Source: an uncultured Sphingobacteriales bacterium (GTDB taxonomy: Bacteria; Bacteroidota; Bacteroidia; Chitinophagales; Chitinophagaceae). Taken from it: a stretch of 64,000 nt of DNA. The notes under the pieces are model-generated. The model was not told where the DNA came from and did no database searches. It saw only the letters and a program-made list of their open reading frames with translations. The stretch lies in contig CALKHN010000040.1 in the NCBI GenBank assembly GCA_937991535.1, forward strand, positions 1-64,000. Direction: 5' to 3'. Shown here in pieces: positions 26,781 to 35,558 of this stretch. The translations under genes and the position numbers were made by a program. Each line of letters starts with the position of its first letter. Position 1 is the stretch's first letter.

Positions 26781-28280
26781 TCAATACGTTCCCCTGAATA
26801 AATGATCACCCTTCATTGGAACTGCTTTTTTTAGTGGTATCTGCAATCCACCGGTTTCAGCCAGCCAGTTGAACAGTTCTGTTTTCAGCAGGATGCCTGT
26901 TTTTCGATAAGCGGTATCCCGGACCAGGTTGTTCATTTCATAAGGGTCATTTTTCAAATCATACAGTTCGTTAATATCCCACACCCCATTGTAATATATA
27001 TATTTGTACTGATCCGTTCTTATGGCAAAGGTGGTGGGCGTTTGCGGAAAAGCCTGTTCCCAGTAATACTCATAAAACACTTTATCACGCTTCCATTCCT
27101 TTGTATTCCCCTTTAAGAGGCCGGCAAAAGAATAACCCTGCATTTGCGACGGCTTATCAATACCCGCCAGTTGCAGGAAAGTAGGTGCGATATCCACGTT
27201 CATGATCACCTGTTCAAGCACCGATGAAGGTTTGACCATACCAGGCGCCCATACCAGCATGGGAACCCGCATGGATTCTTCATACGCATGTCTTTTATCA
27301 ATTAAGCCATGTTCACCAAATGAAAAGCCATTGTCACCCATATACACAACCATGGTATTTTGTTCCTGTCCGTTCTCCTTTATCCATTCTAATACTTTCT
27401 CAATACTGTCGTCTACAGCCTGAAGCGTTTCGAGATAGCGCCGGTAAAAATCATCAAATACAATGGCGCCATGATACATGTAATCCACGCCATGCCAGCT
27501 ATACCGCTGGTTGCGTACCCATTGGGGAATATCCCGGTAATTTACTTTTGTTTGAGGAGCAGTGACGGTACCAAACGTTTTGCTGCTATCCGTTACCGTT
27601 AAATACATGGAAGGCGGGCTTACCACAGGAACATCCGCATACCTTCCTTTATGTCGTTTGGCAGGATAAAATTCGGCGTGTACACCTTTATGCGACAAAT
27701 AAAGAAAAAAGGGTTTGCTTTTACCGGTTTTACTCAGCCAATTAATGGCGTAATCCGTTAGCAGATCAGTAGTATAGGCACTGTCGGTAAACTTTACTTC
27801 CTTCCCGTTAATATTAAACACCGGATTGTAATACACACCCTGGTCGCGGAAACTTACCCAATAATCGAAGCCCGGCTGGGGATCGGCATTTTTGGTAGCT
27901 CCCATATGCCATTTGCCCAAAAAGGCGGTTTGATATCCTTTCTGCCGGAGATATTGTGGAAAAAATCTAAGATTGCCGGGCAATGGAGCACTATTGTCTA
28001 CAACGGTATGGGTATGCGCATACTGTCCGGTTAATATAGATGCCCTGCTGGGGGAACATAGAGCTGTAGATACAAATGCGTTCTTTATATGCATCCCTTC
28101 CCTTGCCATTCGGTCCATACCCGGGGTTTGCAGTCCCTGTATTTTATTCATAAAACCCATAGCATCGTAACGGTGGTCATCAGCCAGTATAAAAATAATG
28201 TTCATAGGCTTTTGCTTTCCCGCTTGCGGGAATACCCATTTCGCAGAAGCGGCAAACAGAAGGAGTATTAGAAAACGCAT
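26781..28280 (-). CDS. Secreted sulfatase (FGly-type, S1 family)
   Basis: A 499-aa arylsulfatase-like enzyme with a Sec signal (MRFLILLLFAASAKWVFPQ). The metal site NIIFILADDHRYDAMG has paired Asp. The formylglycine motif CSPSRAS has Cys75 to be converted by an anaerobic or FGE-type maturase. GKWHMG and YMGDNGFSFGEHGL complete the active site. Cleaves sulfate esters from an unknown carbohydrate. It is the last minus-strand gene of the 26.8-43.7 kb polysaccharide region, but the 280-bp gap before the SGNH gene suggests separate transcription. Its link to beta-1,2-glucan, which is not normally sulfated, is doubtful. Confidence 0.92.
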   Translation of the reverse strand: MRFLILLLFAASAKWVFPQAGKQKPMNIIFILADDHRYDAMGFMNKIQGLQTPGMDRMAREGMHIKNAFVSTALCSPSRASILTGQYAHTHTVVDNSAPLPGNLRFFPQYLRQKGYQTAFLGKWHMGATKNADPQPGFDYWVSFRDQGVYYNPVFNINGKEVKFTDSAYTTDLLTDYAINWLSKTGKSKPFFLYLSHKGVHAEFYPAKRHKGRYADVPVVSPPSMYLTVTDSSKTFGTVTAPQTKVNYRDIPQWVRNQRYSWHGVDYMYHGAIVFDDFYRRYLETLQAVDDSIEKVLEWIKENGQEQNTMVVYMGDNGFSFGEHGLIDKRHAYEESMRVPMLVWAPGMVKPSSVLEQVIMNVDIAPTFLQLAGIDKPSQMQGYSFAGLLKGNTKEWKRDKVFYEYYWEQAFPQTPTTFAIRTDQYKYIYYNGVWDINELYDLKNDPYEMNNLVRDTAYRKTGILLKTELFNWLAETGGLQIPLKKAVPMKGDHLFRGTY

Positions 28281-28560
28281 ATTGGTTGTTTTAGTGAGAT
28301 TACAAGATACAAGTTACAGCAATCAGCCGTCAGGTATCAGCAGTCAGGTATCAGCTTCCAGATGAGTAACAACAAATGGCAGGGTGATTTCTCCTTATTT
28401 TGTATTGCCCATAACCCATAGCTCATAGCTGCCAGTCAATTTCAGATATCCTAATTTATCGCTCATGGTTGCATTACGCTTTGCATTCGGTTTCAGATTT
28501 GACATTTGCATTTTATCCGTTTACGTCTACCCTCTTACTACTTACTACCATTCCACTCCT
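28281..28560. repeat. Low-complexity intergenic filler (CAGTCAGGTATCAGC type)
   Basis: The 280 bp upstream of the sulfatase hold no gene. 28319-28362 contains the near-tandem words CAGCAATCAGCCGTCAGG, TATCAGCAGTCAGG and TATCAGCTTCCAG. 28407-28430 contains CCATAACCCATAGCTCATAG, which matches 806-825. 28490-28515 has TTTCAGATTTGACATTTGC. These look like decayed copies of the same words found in other gaps. The sulfatase promoter should lie at the left end on the minus strand but was not recognised. Confidence 0.5.
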
Positions 28561-29232
28561 TTATCTCAGATAGGGGCCTATCGCCTTTTGCCATATCGCA
28601 TATCCATTTTTATTCATGTGCAGCATATCATCAATGAACAGCTCTTTCCGGGGCTCTCCATTGGCATCCAGCATTAAATGATAGGCATCAACATACACGG
28701 TTCTCTTTTGCTTCTTTAAAAATTCGGCAATAGCCCAATTTCCTGCGTCCATTTTGTGCATCAGGTGTTCCCGGCTGGGACTGGGCTTCATCGAAACATA
28801 CAATACAGGAATTTTGGGATATTTATTCCTGATCATAGTAAAGAGTGTAATAAACCGTTGGGCAACCGTTGCAGCGCTAACGGTATCAGACGCTGCCAGG
28901 TCGTTTTCGCCACAGTAGATCACCACCTGTTTGGGATCGTAGGCAAAAACAATATCACCGGCATAACGGATCAGATCGGGCAGGGATGAGCCGCCAAAAC
29001 CGCGGTTAATAATAGTGTGTTGCGGGAAGTACTCCTGCACATCTTTCCAGAAGGTAAACGATGAGCTGCCAATGAACAGAACGGCCTGCTTTGGAGGAAA
29101 ATGAGCGCTGTCGAGTTTTTTGAAATGCTGTATGTCGTTATAGAAAGGGGGCTGCTGGGCATAAGCGGTGTTTACAGCACATACCATCAAAAGCACATAT
29201 ACAATACCGGTTATTCTTTTTTTTATCATCAT
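28561..29232 (-). CDS. Secreted SGNH/GDSL-type hydrolase
   Basis: A 223-aa esterase-fold protein with a Sec signal (ITGIVYVLLMVCAVNTAYAQ). The SGNH blocks are visible: block I FIGSSSFTFW (nucleophilic Ser; GSS replaces GDS), block II GFGGSSLPD, block III YCGENDLA and block V DDMLHMNKNGY (catalytic Asp/His). These enzymes remove acetyl or other acyl groups from sugars. In this setting it may deacylate a substituted glucan (inference). It reads away from the degraded glycoside-hydrolase remnant just upstream. Confidence 0.88.
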   Translation of the reverse strand: MMIKKRITGIVYVLLMVCAVNTAYAQQPPFYNDIQHFKKLDSAHFPPKQAVLFIGSSSFTFWKDVQEYFPQHTIINRGFGGSSLPDLIRYAGDIVFAYDPKQVVIYCGENDLAASDTVSAATVAQRFITLFTMIRNKYPKIPVLYVSMKPSPSREHLMHKMDAGNWAIAEFLKKQKRTVYVDAYHLMLDANGEPRKELFIDDMLHMNKNGYAIWQKAIGPYLR

Positions 29233-29261
29233 TTATTGTTTTATGTTTCGCATATTGTTTT

Positions 29262-29650
29262 TTACTCCGACTTTATATTCTGCTCTTTGTTCGATACCCC
29301 GTTTTCATTGATTGCCTCTATATTAAAGTAATAGGTTTCTTTACTGTCCATTGCCTTAAGCCAGTACTCATTGGCATTGTGCACCACAATGCAATTGTAC
29401 AATTTATCGGGCGCTGTACCATAATAAATGTTATAGGCATACGCATTGTTCACCGGCCGCCATTTGAGCCAGGCGATGCGCTTGTCCTTTTCCGTACGCA
29501 GTACGATAAAATTTTTACTGCTTCAGGCTTTGATCCATTGCCATTTCCAAAAATCCTTAACCCGCTGTTGGCAAATTTACCGGTGGGCATGTGTATGTTT
29601 TCCAGCTTAATATATCTCGCCTGTACAGGGGCCTCCAGTTCCAGATAAAA
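29262..29650 (-). pseudogene. 3' remnant of a glycoside hydrolase gene (discoidin-like + Fn3-like domains), frameshifted
   Basis: Read on the minus strand, two frames join to give a protein tail. The first ends ...ARYIKLENIHMPTGKFANS then GLRIFGNGNGSKPEAVK. After a frame change it continues NFIVLRTEKDKRIAWLKWR then PVNNAYAYNIYYGTAPDK. The join needs one more A in the A5 run at 29512-29516, so a 1-nt deletion is likely. There is no start codon or catalytic domain, and a stop lies at the left-most position of the frame (29651-29653). Such a tail follows GH43-type and related secreted enzymes in Bacteroidota. I read it as the decayed C-terminus of one; the family is uncertain. Confidence 0.72.
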
Positions 29651-29658
29651 TTACGCTG

Positions 29659-29882
29659 TTCGTGGCGTCATCGCCACGAATGATTTTATTATCGCCTCCG
29701 GGCGATACAGGCGATTAAAATAAATAATCAATTTCCATAGTAAAAGTCATAAAATGCAATCCGTGCTGGTTGCATATTTTATAGCCATCGGCGTTTTCAT
29801 AACTCATAAATTGGTGTTTTTAATTAGGTAATCGTGTTCATCGCCAGAGGCGATAATATTATCATATGAGGCGAGGACGCCT
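29659..29882. repeat. Cluster of four short hairpins sharing an ATCGCC/GGCGAT core
   Basis: Four inverted repeats lie within 225 bp: TTCGTGGCG-TCAT-CGCCACGAA (29659-29680, perfect 9-bp arms), ATCGCC-TCCG-GGCGAT (29691-29706), TCGCC-AGA-GGCGA (29841-29853) and AGGCG-AGGA-CGCCT (29869-29882). An extra AGGCGATT lies at 29709. Loops are 3-4 nt. The cluster starts 9 bp beyond the truncated end of the glycoside-hydrolase remnant. It may be a REP-like element, remains of a mobile-element end, or RNA hairpins; no transposase gene is present. Confidence 0.6.
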
Positions 29883-29946
29883 TATACAGCGTTTGCAGTA
29901 CAACTAAAAAGTTGTTTCATGGTTTTTATTTTTAGTGATGAATAAA

Positions 29947-31110
29947 TTATACTACCGGCCATTTAAAAACAGATTGCAACTGTATCTTTTTACCGGTATC
30001 GCCGGAAGCCCGGGCCGCTTCTATTACTTCCAGCACATGCAATGCGTGCTCTGCAGCGATCAGTGGCTCTTTTCCGGTGATAAGCGATTCTGCAATAACA
30101 CTTGCACCCTGTTGCCATACATAAGTTCCGGGGTCCGGCACATGCCTTACCGGTGGCTCTGTAAATGAAGTAGCCAGATCAACACCGAAAGGCGCCCAGT
30201 CATATCCGATCAAACCCATATTGCCCTTTGTTCCCCAAATGGTAATCGTAGGATTTTGCTGTCCTTTGCCCTCATGACCGTACGGATCAAAATAATTAAA
30301 TCCGCACTGCACATGTGAAATAACACCTTCCCCATGGTCCATTAACAGCATGGTATTGTCTTCTGCTTCCACTCTTATCTTTCCCTTATCATCTACCGTT
30401 CTTTCAGGGGTTACAATACTGGTCATAGCCATAACATGTTTGGCCGGACCAAGTAGTCCCGTTAAAGTGGCAATATTGTATACGCCAAGATCAGGTAAAC
30501 TGCCGCCGCCTTTTTCATAAAAAAAAGCCGACCAGGTGGGTCCAAGGTGGCCGTAATGCGCGTGTGCGCTGGAAACTTTCCCCAACTTGCCTTCACGGAT
30601 AGCCTGCGACATGAACGCAAATTGTGGGCTGTTCACCACTGCGGGGGCGCCCCATATGCGCAGTTTTTTACTTTTGGCCAGGGCTAATAATGCTTTCCCT
30701 TCTTTGTACGTATTTGCCATGGGCTTTTCGCTCCACACATGCTTCCCGTTTTGCAGCGCCTGTTTATTCAACCGCCCATGCTCCTGCATATCGGTGAGTG
30801 TTACCAGCAAATCAAAAGGAGCACCAGCCAGTTGCTGATCTATATGTGGATATTGATTGGGGACATTAAATTCCTGCGCTCTTTTTTGCGCACGGGAAAA
30901 AACAATATCGCACACGCTTACCAGTTCAACAAAAGGGGATTTTAACAAATGGGGTAAGTATACCCCCGAAACACTGCCACAGCCTATTACGGCAACCTTA
31001 ATTCTTTTATCCGGCAGTGTAAGTGCAAAGCCCTCCAGAGAGGCTAACAGCATAGCGGCACCGGCCATAGCGGTACGCTGCAAAAATTGCTGGCGGGTGA
31101 AGGTCTTCAT
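29947..31110 (-). CDS. Exported Gfo/Idh/MocA family oxidoreductase
   Basis: A 387-aa NAD(P)-binding oxidoreductase. The N-terminus (FTRQQFLQRTAMAGAAMLLASLEG) resembles a Tat signal with a weakened RR motif. The Rossmann motif is IKVAVIGCGSVSGVYL, the catalytic EKPMANT block (Lys) follows, and the C-terminal dimerisation domain spans about 160-380 with GGGSLPDLGVYNIA. Periplasmic members oxidise or epimerise sugars with bound cofactor. It is placed downstream of two beta-1,2-glucanases, 148 bp after the second, in a PUL. A role in processing glucose or sophorose products is possible but unproven. Confidence 0.88.
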   Translation of the reverse strand: MKTFTRQQFLQRTAMAGAAMLLASLEGFALTLPDKRIKVAVIGCGSVSGVYLPHLLKSPFVELVSVCDIVFSRAQKRAQEFNVPNQYPHIDQQLAGAPFDLLVTLTDMQEHGRLNKQALQNGKHVWSEKPMANTYKEGKALLALAKSKKLRIWGAPAVVNSPQFAFMSQAIREGKLGKVSSAHAHYGHLGPTWSAFFYEKGGGSLPDLGVYNIATLTGLLGPAKHVMAMTSIVTPERTVDDKGKIRVEAEDNTMLLMDHGEGVISHVQCGFNYFDPYGHEGKGQQNPTITIWGTKGNMGLIGYDWAPFGVDLATSFTEPPVRHVPDPGTYVWQQGASVIAESLITGKEPLIAAEHALHVLEVIEAARASGDTGKKIQLQSVFKWPVV

Positions 31111-31258
31111 AATAAGTGTTTAATGTAATTTAAATGAAAAGACTAAAGTTTAAAATCCAGAATTCGAAGCGCAATACAGCAATAAATTACAAATCACAAA
31201 CGACAAATCCAACATTGAACGGCAGTGTAGCCAGATGGCTGCCCGGCACTCGCGGGGA

Positions 31259-32632
31259 TCATTCACTTTCTGCCATTTCTTCCCGCTTCACCGGTTTCAC
31301 GCGGCTGCTCTCAAACCCTAATTTTTTTAATCCTTGCTGCACTTCGGGGCAACTCATAAATAATTTCCAAAGCAGCCCGCTCCTGTAATTTTCTATCATT
31401 ACTATAATTGGTCCCTGGTCAATGGCCAGGTGACTTTTGGCATACCAGTTTTTTGTTTCATTGAAAGCATCTACAAAACCATACTCACTCCATATTCGAT
31501 CGCCAAGATCATAATAAAAATGCTTCAATGCTTTCATACTGTATTCGGGTGTATAAGGAAATGCCGATAAAGCAGCCGTTGGTGTAATGGTTCCCAGGTC
31601 GTTGGTAGGGGAATGGGCATTGTACCCGTTGTATGTATCGCTGGCCGTTAGTCCCCAGCAGTCTTCGCCATACCCTTTAAAAGCTTTGGGATTATCTATG
31701 CAATACGCACGGTTTATTAGCGTGTGGTTTTGATTTTGTATCCAATAGTCTGCATAGCGGTCTTTCAGCCCGCGCGGATCAAGTCCCAGGAAAGAATAAT
31801 GCGAAAAGAAAAGCGGACCGCCATAATCAAAACCCAGCTGCAACTCTATACCATAAAATTTTTTCCCATTTTTAAAAAAATTGCTTTCCGCCCAGCCTTT
31901 GTGATACACCGCAGATGAAACAGGATATCTTTCTCCGCTGGCCGCCAGCACATACATTATTAAACATTCATTAAACCCCCTTACCGCAAAATTCATGGCC
32001 CAGCCATTATTGGGGCTCCAGTGCCAATACAATACATCCCTTCCATCACGCGTAAACCAATCCCATTCAATATCATTCCATAACCCATTGATCCGGTTAC
32101 GCAATTCTGTTTCTGTATTATTGTCTGCATTAAAATACTGCCGTACGCAGAGCAACCCCTGGAATAAAAAGGAACTCTCAACCAGGTCGGCGCCATCATC
32201 TTTACGGCTGAAGGGAATGGTTTTACCCGTAGCCCCATCCAGCCAGTGGGCAAATACACCATGATACGCATCCGCTTTCGCTAAAAACCTCATCATCTTC
32301 AATAAAAACCGGGCAGCCGTATCTCTTGCAATCCATTTTCGTTCCGTAGCCGTGATAATGGCCATTACACCAAAGCCGGTACCCCCGGTAGTTACCACTT
32401 CATTTCCATAATTGTAGGCTTCGTTACTCCTTTCTCTTGCCATGCCGCTAACCGGGTGTGCAAAATCCCAGAAATAACGAAAGGTTTGCTTTTGCACCAG
32501 GTCGAGCAAAGCCGAATCGGAAAGATTTTTAGGACGCCTGGCGGCATCAAAAACCTGTTGAATATCTTTCTTTTTCTGAGCATCTGCTGTAATGCTGAAA
32601 AGAAGAAACATAAAAAGTAATATATGCTTCAT
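31259..32632 (-). CDS. GH144 endo-beta-1,2-glucanase, Sec-exported copy
   Basis: A 457-aa enzyme of the Glycoamylase (PF10091)/GH144 type, the family founded on Chitinophaga pinensis endo-beta-1,2-glucanase. It has a plain Sec signal (MKHILLFMFLLFSITADAQ) with no lipidation Cys, so it is probably periplasmic. The alpha/alpha-barrel shows QKQTFRYFWDFAHPVSGMAR, RKDDGADLVESSFL, GFNECLIMYVLAAS, GGPLFFSHYSFLGLDP, EDCWGLTASD and the C-terminal AIDQGPIIVMIENYRSG. It hydrolyses beta-1,2-glucans to short sophoro-oligosaccharides (family knowledge). A paralogue lies 30 bp upstream in the same operon. Confidence 0.9.
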   Translation of the reverse strand: MKHILLFMFLLFSITADAQKKKDIQQVFDAARRPKNLSDSALLDLVQKQTFRYFWDFAHPVSGMARERSNEAYNYGNEVVTTGGTGFGVMAIITATERKWIARDTAARFLLKMMRFLAKADAYHGVFAHWLDGATGKTIPFSRKDDGADLVESSFLFQGLLCVRQYFNADNNTETELRNRINGLWNDIEWDWFTRDGRDVLYWHWSPNNGWAMNFAVRGFNECLIMYVLAASGERYPVSSAVYHKGWAESNFFKNGKKFYGIELQLGFDYGGPLFFSHYSFLGLDPRGLKDRYADYWIQNQNHTLINRAYCIDNPKAFKGYGEDCWGLTASDTYNGYNAHSPTNDLGTITPTAALSAFPYTPEYSMKALKHFYYDLGDRIWSEYGFVDAFNETKNWYAKSHLAIDQGPIIVMIENYRSGLLWKLFMSCPEVQQGLKKLGFESSRVKPVKREEMAESE

Positions 32633-32662
32633 AATGATCAGGATTTCGTTTTAAAAACAACC

Positions 32663-34315
32663 TTATAATCCGGGCGCATTAAACCCTAATGATTTCAAAC
32701 CGGTTTTTATTTCCGGACAACTCATAAATAAATTCCAAAGCAACCCGCTCCTGTAATTTTCAATCATTATAATCTGAGGGCCCTGGTCTATCGCTAAAAA
32801 AGAGCTGGCAAACCAAAGGTCATGCAGTGAAAAAGCATCAACAAAGCCATAGTCCTTCCATATTTTATCTCCCAGTACATAATAAAAAAACTTAAGCGCC
32901 TTCATTGATTCGGCAGGGGTGTATGGCAATGAGGTAATAGCAGCAGTTGGCGCAATCACGCCAGCATCGTTTGTTGGTGAGCTGGCTGTATAACCATTTT
33001 GTATATCGCTTGCCGTTAATCCCCAGCAGCTATCGCTATAGCCATACCATCTTCTGGGATTTGCTTTGCAATATTCATAATTAATGAGTGAATGATTAGT
33101 GGTTTGTGCGCTGTAGTTTGCATAGGCGTCACTTAGCCCATTGGGGTTTATCCCTAAAAATGAATAATGTGAAAGGAACAGCGGCCCGCCCAGCGATGGA
33201 CCCAACGGCAATTGGTAGCCGTAATACGTATTGCCATTTAAAAATGATGAACCCGAGCTCCAGCCATTTGTATAAACCGATTGAGGAATACTGTGAGTAG
33301 TGGAAGACGCTGCCAGTATATAAGTTATGAGGCATTCATTCCAGCCCCGTATCGGGAGGTTCATGATCCATTGTTTTGCATCGCTGTAGTGCCAGTACAG
33401 AACGTTCTGCCCGCCATTCGTGAACCAGTCCCACTCCACCGCATTCCAAAGCGCATTGATATCGTTTCTTAAAGCAGCTTCATCGGCATCTGCTCCATTA
33501 AAATATTGTCTGGCAGTAAGCAGGCCCGCCATTAAATAAGCAGTTTCCACCAGGTCTGCGCCATCATCATTGGCGCTAAAAGGAATGATAGCGCCGGTAG
33601 AGCCATTTAACCAGTGCGGGAATGCACCCTTCACTTTAACCGCCGTATGCTTTAAAAATCCAACAATCTTCTGCACACGGGCAAGGCCATCGGCCCTGGT
33701 AATAAAATTTCGGCTAACCGCCACCGGTATAGTCATTATGCCAAACCCTGAGCCGCCTGAAGTGACCACCTCATTATTGCCGTTGCTTCTTTCTCTTGCC
33801 AGTCCGCTTACCGGGTGGCCAAAGTTCCAGAAGTATTTAAATGTTTGTTGCTGTACTTTATCAAGCAGGACGCTGTCACTTATTGCGGGAAATTTACCTG
33901 CTGTGTCATAACGGGTCTGCAATTTTATTTCAACAGGGAAAGTCAAATTTCCCCCGGCCGTTGATTTCAGGGTATTGTTAACAGTAAGCTTATAGTTTGA
34001 AAGGTATGATAAGGCAGATTTTGGCTGTATTACCAATGTGCTGTCGCCATTCTGATAGTTTACATTGTAATTAACTGTGTGCAGCCCAACAGCTAAAGCA
34101 ACCGAAGCCCTGTCAATTGCTACCGGAAAATAAAGCCGGATACCCGGGTTTACGGTTGTTCCTTTGTTGTCGTTCTGGTTGGTCATTCCGTTCACCTCCC
34201 AACCATTGATAGAAAAACCGGCAGGCGGGGATGGCATTGCAGGGTCGCTCCCTTTCTTACATGCGCCTGTCAAAACCGCAGGAAACAACCAAATCAATAA
34301 TAATATTTTTTTCAT
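32663..34315 (-). CDS. GH144 endo-beta-1,2-glucanase, lipoprotein copy with Ig-like domain
   Basis: A 550-aa paralogue of the next gene. The lipoprotein signal is LLLIWLFPAVLTGAC with CKKGSD after the lipidation Cys. A Big_5/SbsA-like immunoglobulin domain (about 35-130; INGWEVNG, then NPGIRLYFPVAIDRASV) precedes the GH144 barrel (about 150-545). That barrel has QQQTFKYFWNFGHPVSGLAR, ANDDGADLVETAYL, GWNECLITYILAAS, DSCWGLTASD and AIDQGPQIIMIENYRSG. The lipid anchor suggests the outer-membrane surface, in contrast to the soluble copy downstream. The start at 34315 was chosen so that the signal begins MKKILLL. A terminator 90 bp upstream separates it from the susCD operon. Confidence 0.9.
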   Translation of the reverse strand: MKKILLLIWLFPAVLTGACKKGSDPAMPSPPAGFSINGWEVNGMTNQNDNKGTTVNPGIRLYFPVAIDRASVALAVGLHTVNYNVNYQNGDSTLVIQPKSALSYLSNYKLTVNNTLKSTAGGNLTFPVEIKLQTRYDTAGKFPAISDSVLLDKVQQQTFKYFWNFGHPVSGLARERSNGNNEVVTSGGSGFGIMTIPVAVSRNFITRADGLARVQKIVGFLKHTAVKVKGAFPHWLNGSTGAIIPFSANDDGADLVETAYLMAGLLTARQYFNGADADEAALRNDINALWNAVEWDWFTNGGQNVLYWHYSDAKQWIMNLPIRGWNECLITYILAASSTTHSIPQSVYTNGWSSGSSFLNGNTYYGYQLPLGPSLGGPLFLSHYSFLGINPNGLSDAYANYSAQTTNHSLINYEYCKANPRRWYGYSDSCWGLTASDIQNGYTASSPTNDAGVIAPTAAITSLPYTPAESMKALKFFYYVLGDKIWKDYGFVDAFSLHDLWFASSFLAIDQGPQIIMIENYRSGLLWNLFMSCPEIKTGLKSLGFNAPGL

Positions 34316-34403
34316 TTGCCAGGCCTGCATGTTTTAAAAAAGGTCAAGACGTTAATAGATAGCATGTGGCAGCATTATGCTTCCGGGTTCTTACTCTTAC
34401 ATT

Positions 34404-34438
34404 AAAAACGCCTTGCGGTTTTGCCGTACCGTAAAGCG
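34404..34438 (-). terminator. Rho-independent terminator after the LamG gene
   Basis: On the minus-strand RNA, CGCUUUACGGU pairs with ACCGCAAGGCG (one G-U, one A-C mismatch in 11 positions) around an 8-nt loop, followed by UUUUU. It lies about 30 bp after the stop codon of the LamG lipoprotein and upstream of the GH144 pair. So susC-susD-LamG and the glucanases are at least partly separate transcripts. Confidence 0.78.
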
Positions 34439-34468
34439 CCCTTAACCTGTTAACTTAGTTTAAGCCTG

Positions 34469-35539
34469 TTACTGCATTAAAAGTTGAATATCTTCAGGTG
34501 TCAGTACTGTATTGAATACCCTGAATTCATCGTATAAACTTAAATCCGATTTATGATCCCAGTAAGCAAACGTAGGCCCGCCCGATGCTAAGACCAATTT
34601 AGTACAACCTGTTAAATCCATTTTACTTGTATAAGTTCCAACGGCTTTTTGTACACCATCAACATATATTTTTGTTTCCGCAGAAGAAATGGTTACCGTA
34701 ATAAATTTCCATACGCCGATACCTGAAGCCTGGGAACCTGCACCGATCCAGGAGTCACTACTGCCCGTTCCTACATTGATTGTCATGTCCTGGGTACCAT
34801 TTTCCCTGAATAAACGAAATCCCTGGTTCCTGGTATCAACATTATCATCATTGCCTATTACCACCAATCCCGACCTGTCAGGTACATTATTAAGCTTATA
34901 CCAAAAAGCAAAACTCATCTCGTTATTCGCACCATATAGTCCGGCAATAGGATACGATAAATAAGCATCCGCTGTTCCCTGGTAAGCTGCACCATTGTGC
35001 CCGCCAGTTTCACCAGTAGTACCAGGATTGCCGGTAACGGCCGGGGAAACAAAATTGATCAGGTCTTTATAATCGCCACCAGCATTAAAAGGAACATATA
35101 AGGTTTCACTTTCTAAAATCTTATTGTACTTCGTAATGTTAAACGCAAATGATTGGGTAGTGCTTTTTCCGGATAAATCAGTTGCAACAACTGTAAAAGT
35201 ATGGGCGCCTAAACCCAAATCAGGATAAGTATAAATGCCAGACATTCCCCTATAATCTATAAAATTGGTGTACGACCTCAATAAAGCGCCATCTAAGGAA
35301 ATATCAACTTTGCTTAACTCAATATCATCTGTGACATTAAACTTAAAATCAAAGTTCGCGGCATCGGTAGTGGCCGGATATTGAATATCGGCTGAAGGGC
35401 TAAGTATATCCAAGGCTGGCGGCTGTTCATCGTTTCCGGGATCTACTTTCGAAATAGGGTCTATGTAGCCCTTCTTACAGGCTGCTAAGGATAATGAAAA
35501 CACTATCCCTATAATAATATAATTAAAAATACTTTTCAT
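34469..35539 (-). CDS. Surface lipoprotein with LamG/concanavalin A-like domain
   Basis: A 356-aa lipoprotein: signal FNYIIIGIVFSLSLAAC, then CKKGYIDP. An Ig-like domain follows (about 30-140; PATTDAANFDFKFNVTDDIELSKVDIS), then a LamG-type jelly roll (about 150-356; MSFAFWYKLNNVPDRSGLVVIG, WKFITVTISSAETKIYVDG, LSLYDEFRVFNTVLTPEDIQ). No catalytic motif is seen, so it is probably a surface glycan-binding protein occupying the SusE/SusF position 19 bp after susD. ATG 35539 is chosen for the signal; the longer frame would overlap susD. Binding to beta-1,2-glucan is inferred from context only. Confidence 0.86.
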   Translation of the reverse strand: MKSIFNYIIIGIVFSLSLAACKKGYIDPISKVDPGNDEQPPALDILSPSADIQYPATTDAANFDFKFNVTDDIELSKVDISLDGALLRSYTNFIDYRGMSGIYTYPDLGLGAHTFTVVATDLSGKSTTQSFAFNITKYNKILESETLYVPFNAGGDYKDLINFVSPAVTGNPGTTGETGGHNGAAYQGTADAYLSYPIAGLYGANNEMSFAFWYKLNNVPDRSGLVVIGNDDNVDTRNQGFRLFRENGTQDMTINVGTGSSDSWIGAGSQASGIGVWKFITVTISSAETKIYVDGVQKAVGTYTSKMDLTGCTKLVLASGGPTFAYWDHKSDLSLYDEFRVFNTVLTPEDIQLLMQ

Positions 35540-35558
35540 AATAGTAATAATTAATAAA

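Noticed and set aside
29659..29882. CRISPR-like array
   Set aside because: The four hairpins differ in arm sequence and spacing and there are no constant repeats with unique spacers or cas genes.
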